Of a stretch of DNA of 28,933 nucleotides, positions 1-7,255 are shown one piece after another (within the stretch, counting starts at the first letter, position 1; every line of letters starts with the position of its first letter). Under the pieces are notes generated by a model. That model saw only the letters and a program-made list of their open reading frames with translations. It was not told the origin of the DNA and searched no databases. The position numbers were made by a program, and so were the translations under genes. The stretch covers positions 1-28,933 of the forward strand of contig CANPYA010000002.1 of the NCBI GenBank assembly GCA_947587565.1, in the 5' to 3' direction. The stretch is from an uncultured Bacilli bacterium. GTDB taxonomy: Bacteria > Bacillota_I > Bacilli_A > RF39 > UBA660.

Positions 1-702
1 GGAGATGGAACAACTAGAAAATTATGTGCAGAAGTAATCGATAGAGCTGGAAATAGTAGTGGAGTAATATGTTCTAATGTTTATAATGTAGATGGATCTA
101 AACCAAGTTGTGAAGTAGTAAGAGGAACTGGGACAACTAATGTGGGACTAAATGTAACTATAAAATGTAATGATGGACTAAGCGGTTGTCGATTACCAAG
201 TCAAGCAGCAGTTGCATCAAAAAGTGGAGTAAAAACAGAAACATATACTCATACCTTTGAAGTAAAAGATTTGGCCGGAAATGTCGGAAGTTGTAGTATA
301 GTAGTTAATAAAAAAGCTCAGCAACGATCAGCATCATGTAATTATGGTTATAGATGTAGTGCTGCTGGCTGTGAAAGTGGATATTGGGATAATCCAAGTA
401 CGTGTAAATGTACTAGTTCTTGTACTAATTGGAGGTGTCCAGCCAATTTATCTGGTTTACAAGATGGACATGAAGTAGATATGGGTTGTAGTTCATCACG
501 TCCTTATTCAGGCTGCTATTCAACGGGAACAACTTGTTTAGAGCGTGAATATTGTAGTTATGTTTGTAATTACTATAAACGAAGCGCTAGTAATTGTGGT
601 TGTGAATCATGGTATGGTTGGTCAGGCTGGAGTAATGTTAATAGTTGTTCAGCTAGTACAAGTAATACTTATAAAACTCAATGTCAAACATTGTATAGTT
701 AA
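1..702 (+). CDS. Cysteine-rich Ig-like surface protein, 3' part only
   Basis: The frame is open from the first base, so the start lies outside the window; 233 residues are visible. The N-terminal part holds two stretches like bacterial Ig-like domains (IDRAGNSSG then VKDLAGNVGSC, with the linker YNVDGSKPSC), with cysteines placed to bridge strands. From about residue 103 it becomes a cysteine- and serine-rich tail without lysine-rich repeats. It ends in a Trp-rich stretch (WYGWSGWSNVNSC) that recalls the WxxW of thrombospondin type-1 modules, though this is only a resemblance. There is no LPxTG-type motif and no C-terminal membrane segment, so anchoring, if any, must lie upstream. Codon choice leans to GGA, ATA and ACA, unlike the housekeeping genes nearby. 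Exact function is unknown; an extracellular adhesive or structural role is inferred. Confidence 0.75.
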   Translation, partial: GDGTTRKLCAEVIDRAGNSSGVICSNVYNVDGSKPSCEVVRGTGTTNVGLNVTIKCNDGLSGCRLPSQAAVASKSGVKTETYTHTFEVKDLAGNVGSCSIVVNKKAQQRSASCNYGYRCSAAGCESGYWDNPSTCKCTSSCTNWRCPANLSGLQDGHEVDMGCSSSRPYSGCYSTGTTCLEREYCSYVCNYYKRSASNCGCESWYGWSGWSNVNSCSASTSNTYKTQCQTLYS

Positions 703-705
703 AAG

Positions 706-738
706 CAAATAGATAAAAATATTTCTATTTGTTTTTTT
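706..738 (+). terminator. Rho-independent terminator of the Cys-rich surface gene
   Basis: Arms 706-713 and 724-731 form a perfect 8-bp stem (CAAATAGA with TCTATTTG) around a 10-base loop, followed by seven T at 732-738, three bases after the stop codon. Confidence 0.85.
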
Positions 739-744
739 AAACTA

Positions 745-774
745 TTTACAACTAAATTAGAAATATGCTATAAT
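745..774 (+). promoter_or_regulatory. Promoter of the 799 gene
   Basis: TTTACA at 745-750 and a consensus TATAAT at 769-774 are 18 bases apart. A TG at 766-767 makes it an extended -10 box. A GGGGTG Shine-Dalgarno at 786-791 leads to the ATG at 799. Confidence 0.7.
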
Positions 775-798
775 TACCAATCGTTGGGGTGAAAATAT

Positions 799-1770
799 AT
801 GGAATATAATCAAAAACATATAAATGAATTAGTTAGATTAATTAATTGTGCTTTAGAAGAAAAAAGAGAAATCAATGATTCAATTAATTTTATTAACAAA
901 GCTATTATTGTTTTTATATTTTGTTCTTTAGTATCTTTTGGAGTAACTATTAATCCAGGAACTTTTGAATATGGTATAGTTTTTGATTTAGCTAGTGCTT
1001 TTTCTATTTCTTGGGGCATTTATAATCATAAAAAATTAACTGATTTATATAATGAAAGTCATAGAATATTATGTAATTTAGTTAATGAAAAACATGAATA
1101 TACTTTAGAATATCGTAAAATGTTAGAAGAAAAGCAAAGATTAGAACAAGAAAAAGAAGAACAAATTAGATTAAATAATATAAAATATAAATTAATTCAA
1201 AATGCTATTAATATTAAACCAGAATTAAGATTAGAATGGCTTATTTTATTATTAAGATTAGTTAATAATGAAGTATTATTTAATAATATCTTAACTTCTT
1301 TTAATAGAGTAAGTCAAAATGACTTTAATATATCCGATTTATATTTTAATTTAGATGGTAAAATGTATTCTTTAAGTACTTTATTAATAAGATATAGTTT
1401 AAATGGTAATAGTTATCAAGAATATTGTCAAAAAAATAATATAAATACCATTAATATAGATAATATTATCATAGATAAGAATAGAGAATATGCCAGTTAT
1501 AATTTAGAATATATACAAAGAGAAAAAGAATTAGAATGGGTTAATTTAGTTGATGATTTAACTAAAAATAAACAAAATATCTTTTTAAATGTTTTAATAA
1601 ATAATTTAAGAAAATGTCAAGAAGAAGATTTTACTAATATAAGTGATATGTATGTTTATTATAATAATCATGGCTATTCTATAATAGAATTATTAATTTA
1701 TTTTAGTAATAAGAGTATTGAGTTAGTAAATTATCAAAATAATAAAAAATTAAGTAGGAAAAAAGCCTAA
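799..1770 (+). CDS. Unrecognised membrane protein with an internal tandem duplication
   Basis: 323 residues of no family that I recognise. Two hydrophobic segments lie at about residues 34-52 and 58-76. A charged, probably coiled-coil stretch follows (about 95-130, rich in Glu/Lys/Gln). The rest is soluble and contains two related units of about 58 residues, roughly 144-200 and 245-303. Both begin with LEW, continue through a hydrophobic helix, and share DF-x-NISD-(L/M)-Y followed by a G-x-x-(Y)-S-(L/I) and a LLI-x-(Y/F)-S block. No signal peptide or enzymatic motif is visible. It is a single-gene unit with its own promoter and shares a hairpin terminator with the convergent tmcAL. The start at 799 is supported by GGGGTG seven bases upstream. 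The C-terminal units may form a helical cytoplasmic domain; function is unknown. Confidence 0.8.
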   Translation: MEYNQKHINELVRLINCALEEKREINDSINFINKAIIVFIFCSLVSFGVTINPGTFEYGIVFDLASAFSISWGIYNHKKLTDLYNESHRILCNLVNEKHEYTLEYRKMLEEKQRLEQEKEEQIRLNNIKYKLIQNAINIKPELRLEWLILLLRLVNNEVLFNNILTSFNRVSQNDFNISDLYFNLDGKMYSLSTLLIRYSLNGNSYQEYCQKNNINTINIDNIIIDKNREYASYNLEYIQREKELEWVNLVDDLTKNKQNIFLNVLINNLRKCQEEDFTNISDMYVYYNNHGYSIIELLIYFSNKSIELVNYQNNKKLSRKKA

Positions 1771-1786
1771 TTCCTACTTAATTTTT
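1745..1786. terminator. Bidirectional terminator between convergent genes
   Basis: A perfect 16-bp inverted repeat (arms 1745-1760 and 1771-1786) with a 10-base loop. Both arms carry A/T ends, so each strand ends in a T-run. It covers the last codons of the 799 gene and of tmcAL, whose stop lies at 1774-1776, so the hairpin is partly coding on both sides. Confidence 0.88.
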
Positions 1787-2892
1787 ATGGGCTTAGTATT
1801 ATATTCCATTTCCATATTATTTTCATTTGTTATTAAATCATAAACATAAGCACTTTTTAATTCATAAGTATATATTAAAGAATTTTTAATGGGCACTAAA
1901 GGAATATTAATTTCCTTTTTTATTTTATTTAAATATTTTTGACCTAAAGTATTAAATCCTAAAACTTTTATATAATCTAATTTTAAATTTTTAACATCTT
2001 CTTTAGTTATCCCAATTAAAATATGGATCATCATTCTTCTTAAACGATTATAGGTATATCTTTTAGTTTTAATTTTATCAAGTAATTCATCAGTATTATT
2101 TACTTTATTAATTACTTTTTTAAGACGATTATCAATACCTTCATCAACATCTAAATAAATACTTAAATCATGTTCTGTTATAATTTTATATTTTAAAATC
2201 GTAAAATAATTATTTAAAGAAATATTTTTAATATATTGTAAAGAATTATCGGGTACATATTTATTAATATCTATATTATTAGCTAATTTTTCTCTTATAT
2301 TAGTAGCACTTATAACTTTTGCATTAGATAAAGTATCTAAATAATTATTAGTTCTTTTAATACATATTGGCTTTATTTGATAATTATTTAAAATAATACT
2401 TTTAATATAAGATATACCAAGTAAATCATTAGAATTAAATTTAAAATCAATATTTAAAGCTTTAGCTAAAGCGGTCGGGTAGTTTACGCCTTGATCTAAT
2501 AATTCTTTAACCTCTTTATTATATTCACTAGCATTTTTAATAGTATACTCACTAATAGTAGTTAATTTTTCTATATTATTTGATTCACTACCAAAGATAA
2601 CATATTCACATTTAAATTTTTCTAACATCGTAATAGCAGTACTTGCAAAAACATCAGCACTTTGGGTGCCAAAAACAAAGGGTAGTTCTAATACAATATC
2701 AATCCCATAATTTAAAGCGAGTAATGTTTTATCTTTTTTACTAATTACAGAAATATCCCCACGTTCTAAAAAATAACCATTTAAAACTAAAACAATTAAA
2801 TGGTTAGGAAATAGTTCTTTAGCTTTTTTTAAATGATATAAGTGTCCATTATGAAAAGGATTATATTCACAAATAATACCAACCGCTGGCAT
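1774..2892 (-). CDS. tmcAL: tRNA(Met) cytidine acetate ligase TmcAL (YlbM family)
   Basis: Family role: ATP-dependent acetylation of the wobble cytidine (C34) of elongator tRNA-Met using free acetate, in the cytoplasm. The N-terminus VGIICEYNPFHNGHLYHL is the diagnostic block, with the nucleotidyltransferase HxGH motif at residues 14-17. LELPFVFGTQSADVFA (about 69-84) is also characteristic. At 372 residues it is somewhat shorter than the Bacillus protein (about 415), with the difference apparently in the C-terminal half. It starts one base after the rnhC stop and has only a modest AGAAAG ribosome site, which suggests co-transcription and coupled translation. The gene ends inside the bidirectional hairpin. 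Identification is firm; the symbol follows the family name. Confidence 0.92.
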   Translation of the reverse strand: MPAVGIICEYNPFHNGHLYHLKKAKELFPNHLIVLVLNGYFLERGDISVISKKDKTLLALNYGIDIVLELPFVFGTQSADVFASTAITMLEKFKCEYVIFGSESNNIEKLTTISEYTIKNASEYNKEVKELLDQGVNYPTALAKALNIDFKFNSNDLLGISYIKSIILNNYQIKPICIKRTNNYLDTLSNAKVISATNIREKLANNIDINKYVPDNSLQYIKNISLNNYFTILKYKIITEHDLSIYLDVDEGIDNRLKKVINKVNNTDELLDKIKTKRYTYNRLRRMMIHILIGITKEDVKNLKLDYIKVLGFNTLGQKYLNKIKKEINIPLVPIKNSLIYTYELKSAYVYDLITNENNMEMEYNTKPIKIK

Positions 2893-2893
2893 A

Positions 2894-3805
2894 TTATATT
2901 CTTTCTACATTACTAAAATTCATTTTAGCAATTTCTTGTAATTTATCTAAGCCATATTCATCTTTTATTTCTTGAGCCACTTTATCTACATCTTTACCGG
3001 CACCTTTAGGAAGTGGTATATGCACGCTATCAGATAATTCATCCATTTTTCTTAAAAAAGTATAACGACTTATTATAGATGCACAAGCCACACTTAAAAC
3101 TTTATCTTCCGCTTTAGTCATAAAAGTAATATGTTCAACTTTATTAGGGACATCTTGTAAATATTTATAATAATTATCAGGAGAACAAAATTCATCAACA
3201 ACAATTTTAGCATAACTATAATTTTTACTTTTTATTTCATATAAAGCTTTATTATGTAAGATAGCCTTTAATTTATTCATATTATTACTTTTACTATAAT
3301 GTTCATTATAAGTTTTATTATCTAAAATAGTGGTAACATAAGGAATTTTTTTCATAATTTCGGGTGCAATTTTTAAGATTTTTTCATCAGTTATTTTTTT
3401 AGAATCTCTGACACCTAAACTTTTTAAAAAATCAAAATCTTTTGTACTTACAAAGGTAGCGGTTACAACAATGGGACCAAAGAAATCGCCAGTCCCAACT
3501 TCATCTGAACCAATAGTCGAATATTCCATTAAAGTTGGATCTTTTTCTTTTTCTTTTGTTTCCGTGCCATCATAATTAATGACTCTTTTATTTAATTTTT
3601 TTTCTAAATCAATCCAAATGTTGGCATCAATATCGGCACTAGTTCCTTGAAACATAATCTTACCACTTTCATATAAAGTTACCGTAGTATCTTCTTCTTG
3701 CGCTTGAAATACCGCATAAGGTGGTGTTTTTTCTTTCCGCATATCTTTATAATAATCGATAATTTTATTTTTTAAATTATCCGAAACTTTAAATACAATC
3801 GTCAT
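2894..3805 (-). CDS. rnhC: Ribonuclease HIII
   Basis: Cleaves the RNA strand of RNA-DNA hybrids in the cytoplasm, a type-2 RNase H found mainly in Firmicutes. 303 residues, close to the usual 300-315. An N-terminal TBP-like substrate-binding domain (about 1-85, ending near the FQGTSAD region) precedes the catalytic domain. The catalytic domain opens with IGSDEVGTGDFFGP, which holds the first Asp-Glu pair. It continues with RDSKK, VVDEFCSPDNY and ASIISRYTFLRKM, all in family order. An in-frame GTG at 3814 gives a longer reading, but it lies inside the AAGAGGTG Shine-Dalgarno, so the ATG at 3805 is the better start. First gene of a two-gene operon with tmcAL, divergent from the cvpA-like gene. 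Confidence 0.95.
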   Translation of the reverse strand: MTIVFKVSDNLKNKIIDYYKDMRKEKTPPYAVFQAQEEDTTVTLYESGKIMFQGTSADIDANIWIDLEKKLNKRVINYDGTETKEKEKDPTLMEYSTIGSDEVGTGDFFGPIVVTATFVSTKDFDFLKSLGVRDSKKITDEKILKIAPEIMKKIPYVTTILDNKTYNEHYSKSNNMNKLKAILHNKALYEIKSKNYSYAKIVVDEFCSPDNYYKYLQDVPNKVEHITFMTKAEDKVLSVACASIISRYTFLRKMDELSDSVHIPLPKGAGKDVDKVAQEIKDEYGLDKLQEIAKMNFSNVERI

Positions 3806-3825
3806 TTTTTGCACCTCTTAAAAAT

Positions 3826-3854
3826 ATTTTATCATATTATGCTTTATTTTTCAC
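3826..3854 (-). promoter_or_regulatory. Promoter of rnhC-tmcAL
   Basis: Read on the minus strand: GTGAAA (3849-3854), a 17-base spacer, then TAAAAT (3826-3831) preceded by TGA, giving an extended -10 (TGATAAAAT). The plus-strand promoter of the cvpA-like gene overlaps this intergenic space. Confidence 0.5.
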
Positions 3855-3865
3855 GAGAAATAGTA

Positions 3866-3871
3866 TATAAT
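3866..3871 (+). promoter_or_regulatory. -10 element of the cvpA-like/trxA operon
   Basis: A consensus TATAAT about 10 bases before an AAGGAGATGAT ribosome site (3879-3889) and the ATG at 3896. No good -35 is visible: TTTATT at the correct distance is weak. Confidence 0.45.
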
Positions 3872-3895
3872 TTAAAATAAGGAGATGATAAAAAG

Positions 3896-4612
3896 ATGAA
3901 TACAGTAATTGATGTATTCTTAGTAGTGTTATTACTAGTAGGCGTATATGCCGGAATGAGAAAGGGCTTAATAAAATCTTTAGTTAGTTTAATTGGTTTG
4001 ATTGCAATTGTAATCGTTAGTTTTTCTATAAAAACGCCAATAGCTAATTTTTTAATCGATAAATTGCCATTTTTCAACTTTGCAGGAATGGAGGGATTAA
4101 CAGCATTAAATGTTTTAGTATACAATGTAATTGCGTTTGTTTTAGTTTTTGTTGTATTGTATACAGTATTAAATGTTATTATATCTGTAACTGGATTTAT
4201 TGATACTTTATTAAAGTTTACCGTTATTTGGGTAATTCCTTCTAAAATTGGGGGAGCAATCATAGGATTTTTAGAAACTTGGATTTTCTTATATTTACTT
4301 TGCTTTGTTCTTACATCATTTAATGTAACTGCCCCTTGGATGCTTGATAGTAAAGTAGGAGACTTTGTTTTAACGCATACACCACTTATTGGTAAAGCTT
4401 TAGGTAATGTTACAAATTCCGCAAAAGAAATTTATGCTTTAGTTGAAGAAGTAAAAGATGATGAAAATAAGAGTACAGAATCATTAAATCAAGATATTTT
4501 ACTACTAGAATACAAATATGGATTAATAACACTTGATAAAATTGAAGAGTTAATTGATACTGGGAAAATTGAATTTAGTTACGAATTTGAAATTGGAGAA
4601 ATAAAGAAATGA
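3896..4612 (+). CDS. CvpA-family membrane protein
   Basis: 238 residues. The first 20 or so (VIDVFLVVLLLVGVYAGMRKGL) and the hydrophobic pattern match the CvpA/colicin V production family (YshB in Bacillus). Four hydrophobic segments are visible at about 4-22, 28-46, 72-100 and 118-140. A charged tail follows from about 180 that is longer than in many members. The biochemical role of the family is not settled; cell-surface homeostasis has been suggested. It ends at a TGA that overlaps the thioredoxin ATG (ATGA), so the two genes are translationally coupled. This is the only TGA stop among the genes of the window. Position between rnhC and trxA/uvrC fits the conserved Bacillus neighbourhood. 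Confidence 0.85.
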   Translation: MNTVIDVFLVVLLLVGVYAGMRKGLIKSLVSLIGLIAIVIVSFSIKTPIANFLIDKLPFFNFAGMEGLTALNVLVYNVIAFVLVFVVLYTVLNVIISVTGFIDTLLKFTVIWVIPSKIGGAIIGFLETWIFLYLLCFVLTSFNVTAPWMLDSKVGDFVLTHTPLIGKALGNVTNSAKEIYALVEEVKDDENKSTESLNQDILLLEYKYGLITLDKIEELIDTGKIEFSYEFEIGEIKK

Positions 4613-4917
4613 TTAAACATCTAGAAAAAGAAAAGGATTTTGATACATTAACGGAAAAAGGTATCTTACTAGTGGATTTTTATACCGAATGGTGTGGACC
4701 TTGTAAAATGTTAGGTAGCATTTTAGAAGAAATTGATTATATGGATATTTTAAAAGTTGATGCCGACAAATTTAACGATTTAGCCATGAAATTTGGCATT
4801 ATGAGTGTACCTACTTTATTATTTTATAAAGATGGAATAGTAATGCAAAAAGAAATTGGTTATAGGACACCAGAAGAAATTAGAGAAATATATAAAAAAT
4901 TAAGTGAAGATAATTAA
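4609..4917 (+). CDS. trxA: Thioredoxin
   Basis: A cytoplasmic thiol-disulfide reductant of 102 residues, full length for the family. The active site WCGPC sits at residues 28-32 after the strand VDFYTE. The cis-proline loop is SVPTLLFYKDG (about residues 65-75). One oddity: the strand before the active site has Thr-Glu where most thioredoxins have Ala-x. It overlaps the upstream stop by four bases and has no separate promoter, so it is expressed from the cvpA-like operon. The paralogue content of the genome is unknown, so a thioredoxin-like rather than principal TrxA role remains possible. Confidence 0.92.
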   Translation: MIKHLEKEKDFDTLTEKGILLVDFYTEWCGPCKMLGSILEEIDYMDILKVDADKFNDLAMKFGIMSVPTLLFYKDGIVMQKEIGYRTPEEIREIYKKLSEDN

Positions 4918-4918
4918 T

Positions 4919-4954
4919 AAAGTATAACCAAATAAAAAAGTTATACTTTTTTTA
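4919..4954 (+). terminator. Terminator after trxA
   Basis: A 10-bp perfect stem (4919-4928 with 4940-4949), an 11-base loop and a T-run to 4954. Its distal arm overlaps the final codons of the convergent IMPACT-family gene. Confidence 0.82.
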
Positions 4955-5294
4955 TAACTTCCTTAGCGCTATTTAAATAACTTCTAGTAAGAAGACCGGC
5001 ACCTAATTTAATTCCCCCAAAATATCTTACCACAACAATTAAAACATTATTTAAATCATTTTGCATAATAATATTATATATTGGTGTCCCGGCAGTATTA
5101 CTTGGTTCTTTATCATCACTTTTTTTAATTAAATTATCAATTTTATAAGCATAAGGTAAGTGTCTGGCTTTCTTATGTTCTTTTTTTAAATTGTCTAAAA
5201 TATTATCTATTTCTTCTTTATTAAAAACTTCATAGTAGTAAGCGATAAATTTAGATTTTTTAATTTCCAGAGTATAAGTATTAATAAGTTGCAT
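4941..5294 (-). CDS. Single-domain IMPACT/YigZ (UPF0029) family protein
   Basis: 117 residues from the chosen start. The family signature is clear: FIAYYYEV near the N-terminus, KKARHLPYAY, the DDKEPSNTAGTPIYN block, and VVVRYFGGIKLGAGLLTRSY near the end. YigZ/YvyE proteins are usually about 200 residues, with this Impact_N domain followed by a ferredoxin-like DUF1949 domain. Here translation stops (TAA) just after the first domain, so the second domain is absent. The downstream sequence is the trxA terminator, not a decayed remnant. An ATG at 5306 opens the frame 4 codons earlier, but GGGTGAT lies between it and the ATG at 5294, which favours the latter. The family has been linked to translation regulation; the activity here is unproven. 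Confidence 0.85.
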   Translation of the reverse strand: MQLINTYTLEIKKSKFIAYYYEVFNKEEIDNILDNLKKEHKKARHLPYAYKIDNLIKKSDDKEPSNTAGTPIYNIIMQNDLNNVLIVVVRYFGGIKLGAGLLTRSYLNSAKEVIKKV

Positions 5295-5312
5295 TTCATC
5301 ACCCATACATTT

Positions 5313-5321
5313 ATTTTATCA
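5313..5321 (-). promoter_or_regulatory. Extended -10 of the IMPACT-family gene
   Basis: Minus-strand TGATAAAAT, the same extended -10 as rnhC; the -35 position reads ATCACA, a partial match at 17 bases. With transcription starting about 7 bases on, only the inner ATG would have a ribosome site. Confidence 0.45.
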
Positions 5322-5337
5322 TAACTACCTATTTATG

Positions 5338-5346
5338 TGATATACT
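5338..5346 (+). promoter_or_regulatory. Extended -10 of uvrC
   Basis: TGATATACT (TG at 5338-5339, TATACT at 5341-5346) with no convincing -35. Predicted transcription starts near 5353, which places the GTG at 5352 at or before the mRNA end and favours the ATG at 5373. Confidence 0.5.
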
Positions 5347-5372
5347 AATAAGTGAAAAAAGGCAGTGGTTTT

Positions 5373-7160
5373 ATGTTAAATGAGAAATTAAAATTAGTTC
5401 CTCACTTACCAGGTAGTTATCAAATGCGAGATAAAGATGGGATTATTATTTATGTTGGTAAAGCCAAAGATTTATATAAAAGAGTAAATAGTTATTTTAA
5501 AGGAACAGTTACGGGTAAAACGAGAAAGATGGTTTCGGAAGTTGTCGATTTTACTTATATTGTAACGGGTAGTGAAACCGAAGCGTTTATAACGGAGATT
5601 AATTTAATTAAAGAACATAATCCGAAATATAATATTTTACTAAAAGATGATAAAAGTTATCCATATATTGAATATATTAGTAAACCATATCCCAAATTAA
5701 AAGTATCAAGATACTTAAATATTAAAAGAAGAGATAAGAAATTAATATTTGGGCCATACCCGAATGCTTATGCCGCAAGAAGAATTGTTAAATTAATAAA
5801 TCGTTTGTATCCGTTAAAAAAATGTGAAGGAATGCCTAAACAAGTATGTTTATATTATCATATTGGGGAGTGTCTAGGTTATTGTTCTAAAGATATCGAT
5901 AAAGATAAATTAAAACAAATGGAGCAGGAAATATTATCTTTTTTAAGAGGTAATGATAAGATTTTAAAAGATAAAATAATGGAAAAGATTAGAAGTTATT
6001 CCGAAAGTTTAAATTATGAAATGGCTAAAGAATTAACGGAAGAATTAAATTATATAAATATTATTTTAGATAAGCAAAAAGTGGAATTACACGATTTTGT
6101 TAATCGAGATATTATTGGTTACTATATTGATAAAGGGCATATTGCGATTAATTTACTGTTTATCAGAAATAATAAGTTAATTGGTAGTCATAATGAACTA
6201 TTGACAATTAAAATAGATCCGATTGAAGAATTAGAATTTTATATTATGAATTTTTATACTAGGCATGAAATACCCAAAGAAATATTAATACCCAAAGATT
6301 TTAATAAAGAGATATTAAGTGATTTAATTAGTACCAGTTTAGTTATTCCGGAAAAAGGAATTAAGAAAAAACTTTTAGATATGGCGAGTAAAAATGCGGA
6401 GATTTATTTAAATCAAGAAATAGTTCGGGCCGAAAAAGAAGAAATGCGAACAACGAATGCTAATGAAGATTTAAGAATTTTACTTAACTTAGATAATTTA
6501 AGAAGAATTGATGCTTTTGATAACTCGAATCTTTTTGGTTCTTATTCGGTAAGTGGCATGGTTGTTTTTAAAGAAGGAAAACCTTATAAAAAAGATTATC
6601 GAAAATATAAAGTCAGTGTGGATAAAAATGATGATTATAATACAATGAAAGAAGTCATTTATAGGAGGTATTTTAGAGCGTTACTTGAACAAAGTGAAAT
6701 GCCAGATTTAATTATTGTGGATGGGGGTATTAATCAAATTAATGCTTGCCTAGATACTTTGCATTCCCTAAAGTTACATATTAAAGTTGTTGGTTTAAAG
6801 AAAAATGATAAACACAGAACTAACGAACTAATTGATGGGGATACTTATAGTATTATTCCGATAGATAAAGATAGCAATATATTCCATTATTTAACAAGAA
6901 TACAGGATGAAGTACATAGATTTACTATAAATTATCATAAAACTTTAAGAAGCAAGGGTAGTATTAGTAGTGTTTTAGAAAATACTCCAGGCATAGGTAA
7001 TGTCAGAAAGAAAGAATTAATTAAAAAATATGGTAATATTAATAATATTAAGAATGCTTCAATAGAGGAATTAAGTAAAATTATTCCGGAAAATGTGGCG
7101 AAAGATTTAAAAGATTATTTAATTAGTTGGGATAAAGCTAAGAATGAAAAAAAAGTCTAG
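5373..7160 (+). CDS. uvrC: Excinuclease ABC subunit C
   Basis: The nuclease of nucleotide excision repair, making both incisions around damage marked by UvrA/UvrB. 595 residues, typical length. The N-terminal GIY-YIG nuclease (LPGSYQMRDKDGIIIYVGKA, about 12-31) is followed by a cysteine cluster (KKCEGMPKQVCLY then GECLGYC, about 150-170) that matches the region proposed to bind Fe-S. A UVR-like helical pair lies near 205-225. The RNase H-like second nuclease has RRIDAFDNSNLFG with Asp380 and Asp383, and LIIVDGGINQ. Its conserved histidine is in EVHRFTINYHK. Tandem helix-hairpin-helix motifs (TPGIGNVRKKELIKKYG) close the protein. The GTG at 5352 extends the frame by 7 codons but has no ribosome site. 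Nothing looks degenerate. Confidence 0.96.
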   Translation: MLNEKLKLVPHLPGSYQMRDKDGIIIYVGKAKDLYKRVNSYFKGTVTGKTRKMVSEVVDFTYIVTGSETEAFITEINLIKEHNPKYNILLKDDKSYPYIEYISKPYPKLKVSRYLNIKRRDKKLIFGPYPNAYAARRIVKLINRLYPLKKCEGMPKQVCLYYHIGECLGYCSKDIDKDKLKQMEQEILSFLRGNDKILKDKIMEKIRSYSESLNYEMAKELTEELNYINIILDKQKVELHDFVNRDIIGYYIDKGHIAINLLFIRNNKLIGSHNELLTIKIDPIEELEFYIMNFYTRHEIPKEILIPKDFNKEILSDLISTSLVIPEKGIKKKLLDMASKNAEIYLNQEIVRAEKEEMRTTNANEDLRILLNLDNLRRIDAFDNSNLFGSYSVSGMVVFKEGKPYKKDYRKYKVSVDKNDDYNTMKEVIYRRYFRALLEQSEMPDLIIVDGGINQINACLDTLHSLKLHIKVVGLKKNDKHRTNELIDGDTYSIIPIDKDSNIFHYLTRIQDEVHRFTINYHKTLRSKGSISSVLENTPGIGNVRKKELIKKYGNINNIKNASIEELSKIIPENVAKDLKDYLISWDKAKNEKKV

Positions 7161-7189
7161 ATTTTGTCAAATTTAAACTTTTTTTCATT
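7143..7189 (+). other. Long A/T hairpin over the uvrC stop codon
   Basis: AATGAAAAAAAAGT (7143-7156) pairs with ACTTTTTTTCATT (7177-7189) with one bulged A and a 20-base loop. The sequence after it is TGGGGG, not a T-run, so a terminator role is doubtful although the T-run lies inside the arm. Confidence 0.35.
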
Positions 7190-7195
7190 TGGGGG

Positions 7196-7224
7196 TTGCT
7201 TATTAAACAAAATAATTTTATAAT
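7196..7224 (+). promoter_or_regulatory. Promoter of the Cys-repeat surface protein
   Basis: TTGCTT (7196-7201), a 17-base spacer and a consensus TATAAT (7219-7224). A GAGGT ribosome site at 7243-7247 precedes the TTG start at 7256. Confidence 0.65.
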
Positions 7225-7255
7225 TTTAATGGGATAATAAGTGAGGTAGATAATT

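Noticed and set aside
3844..4263. Minus-strand open frame opposite the cvpA-like gene
   Set aside because: Shadow of the membrane-protein codons; no start signal, and the plus-strand gene has a clear family match.
5352..5372. GTG start for uvrC, seven codons upstream
   Set aside because: It falls at the predicted transcript start and has no Shine-Dalgarno; the ATG at 5373 fits the family N-terminus.
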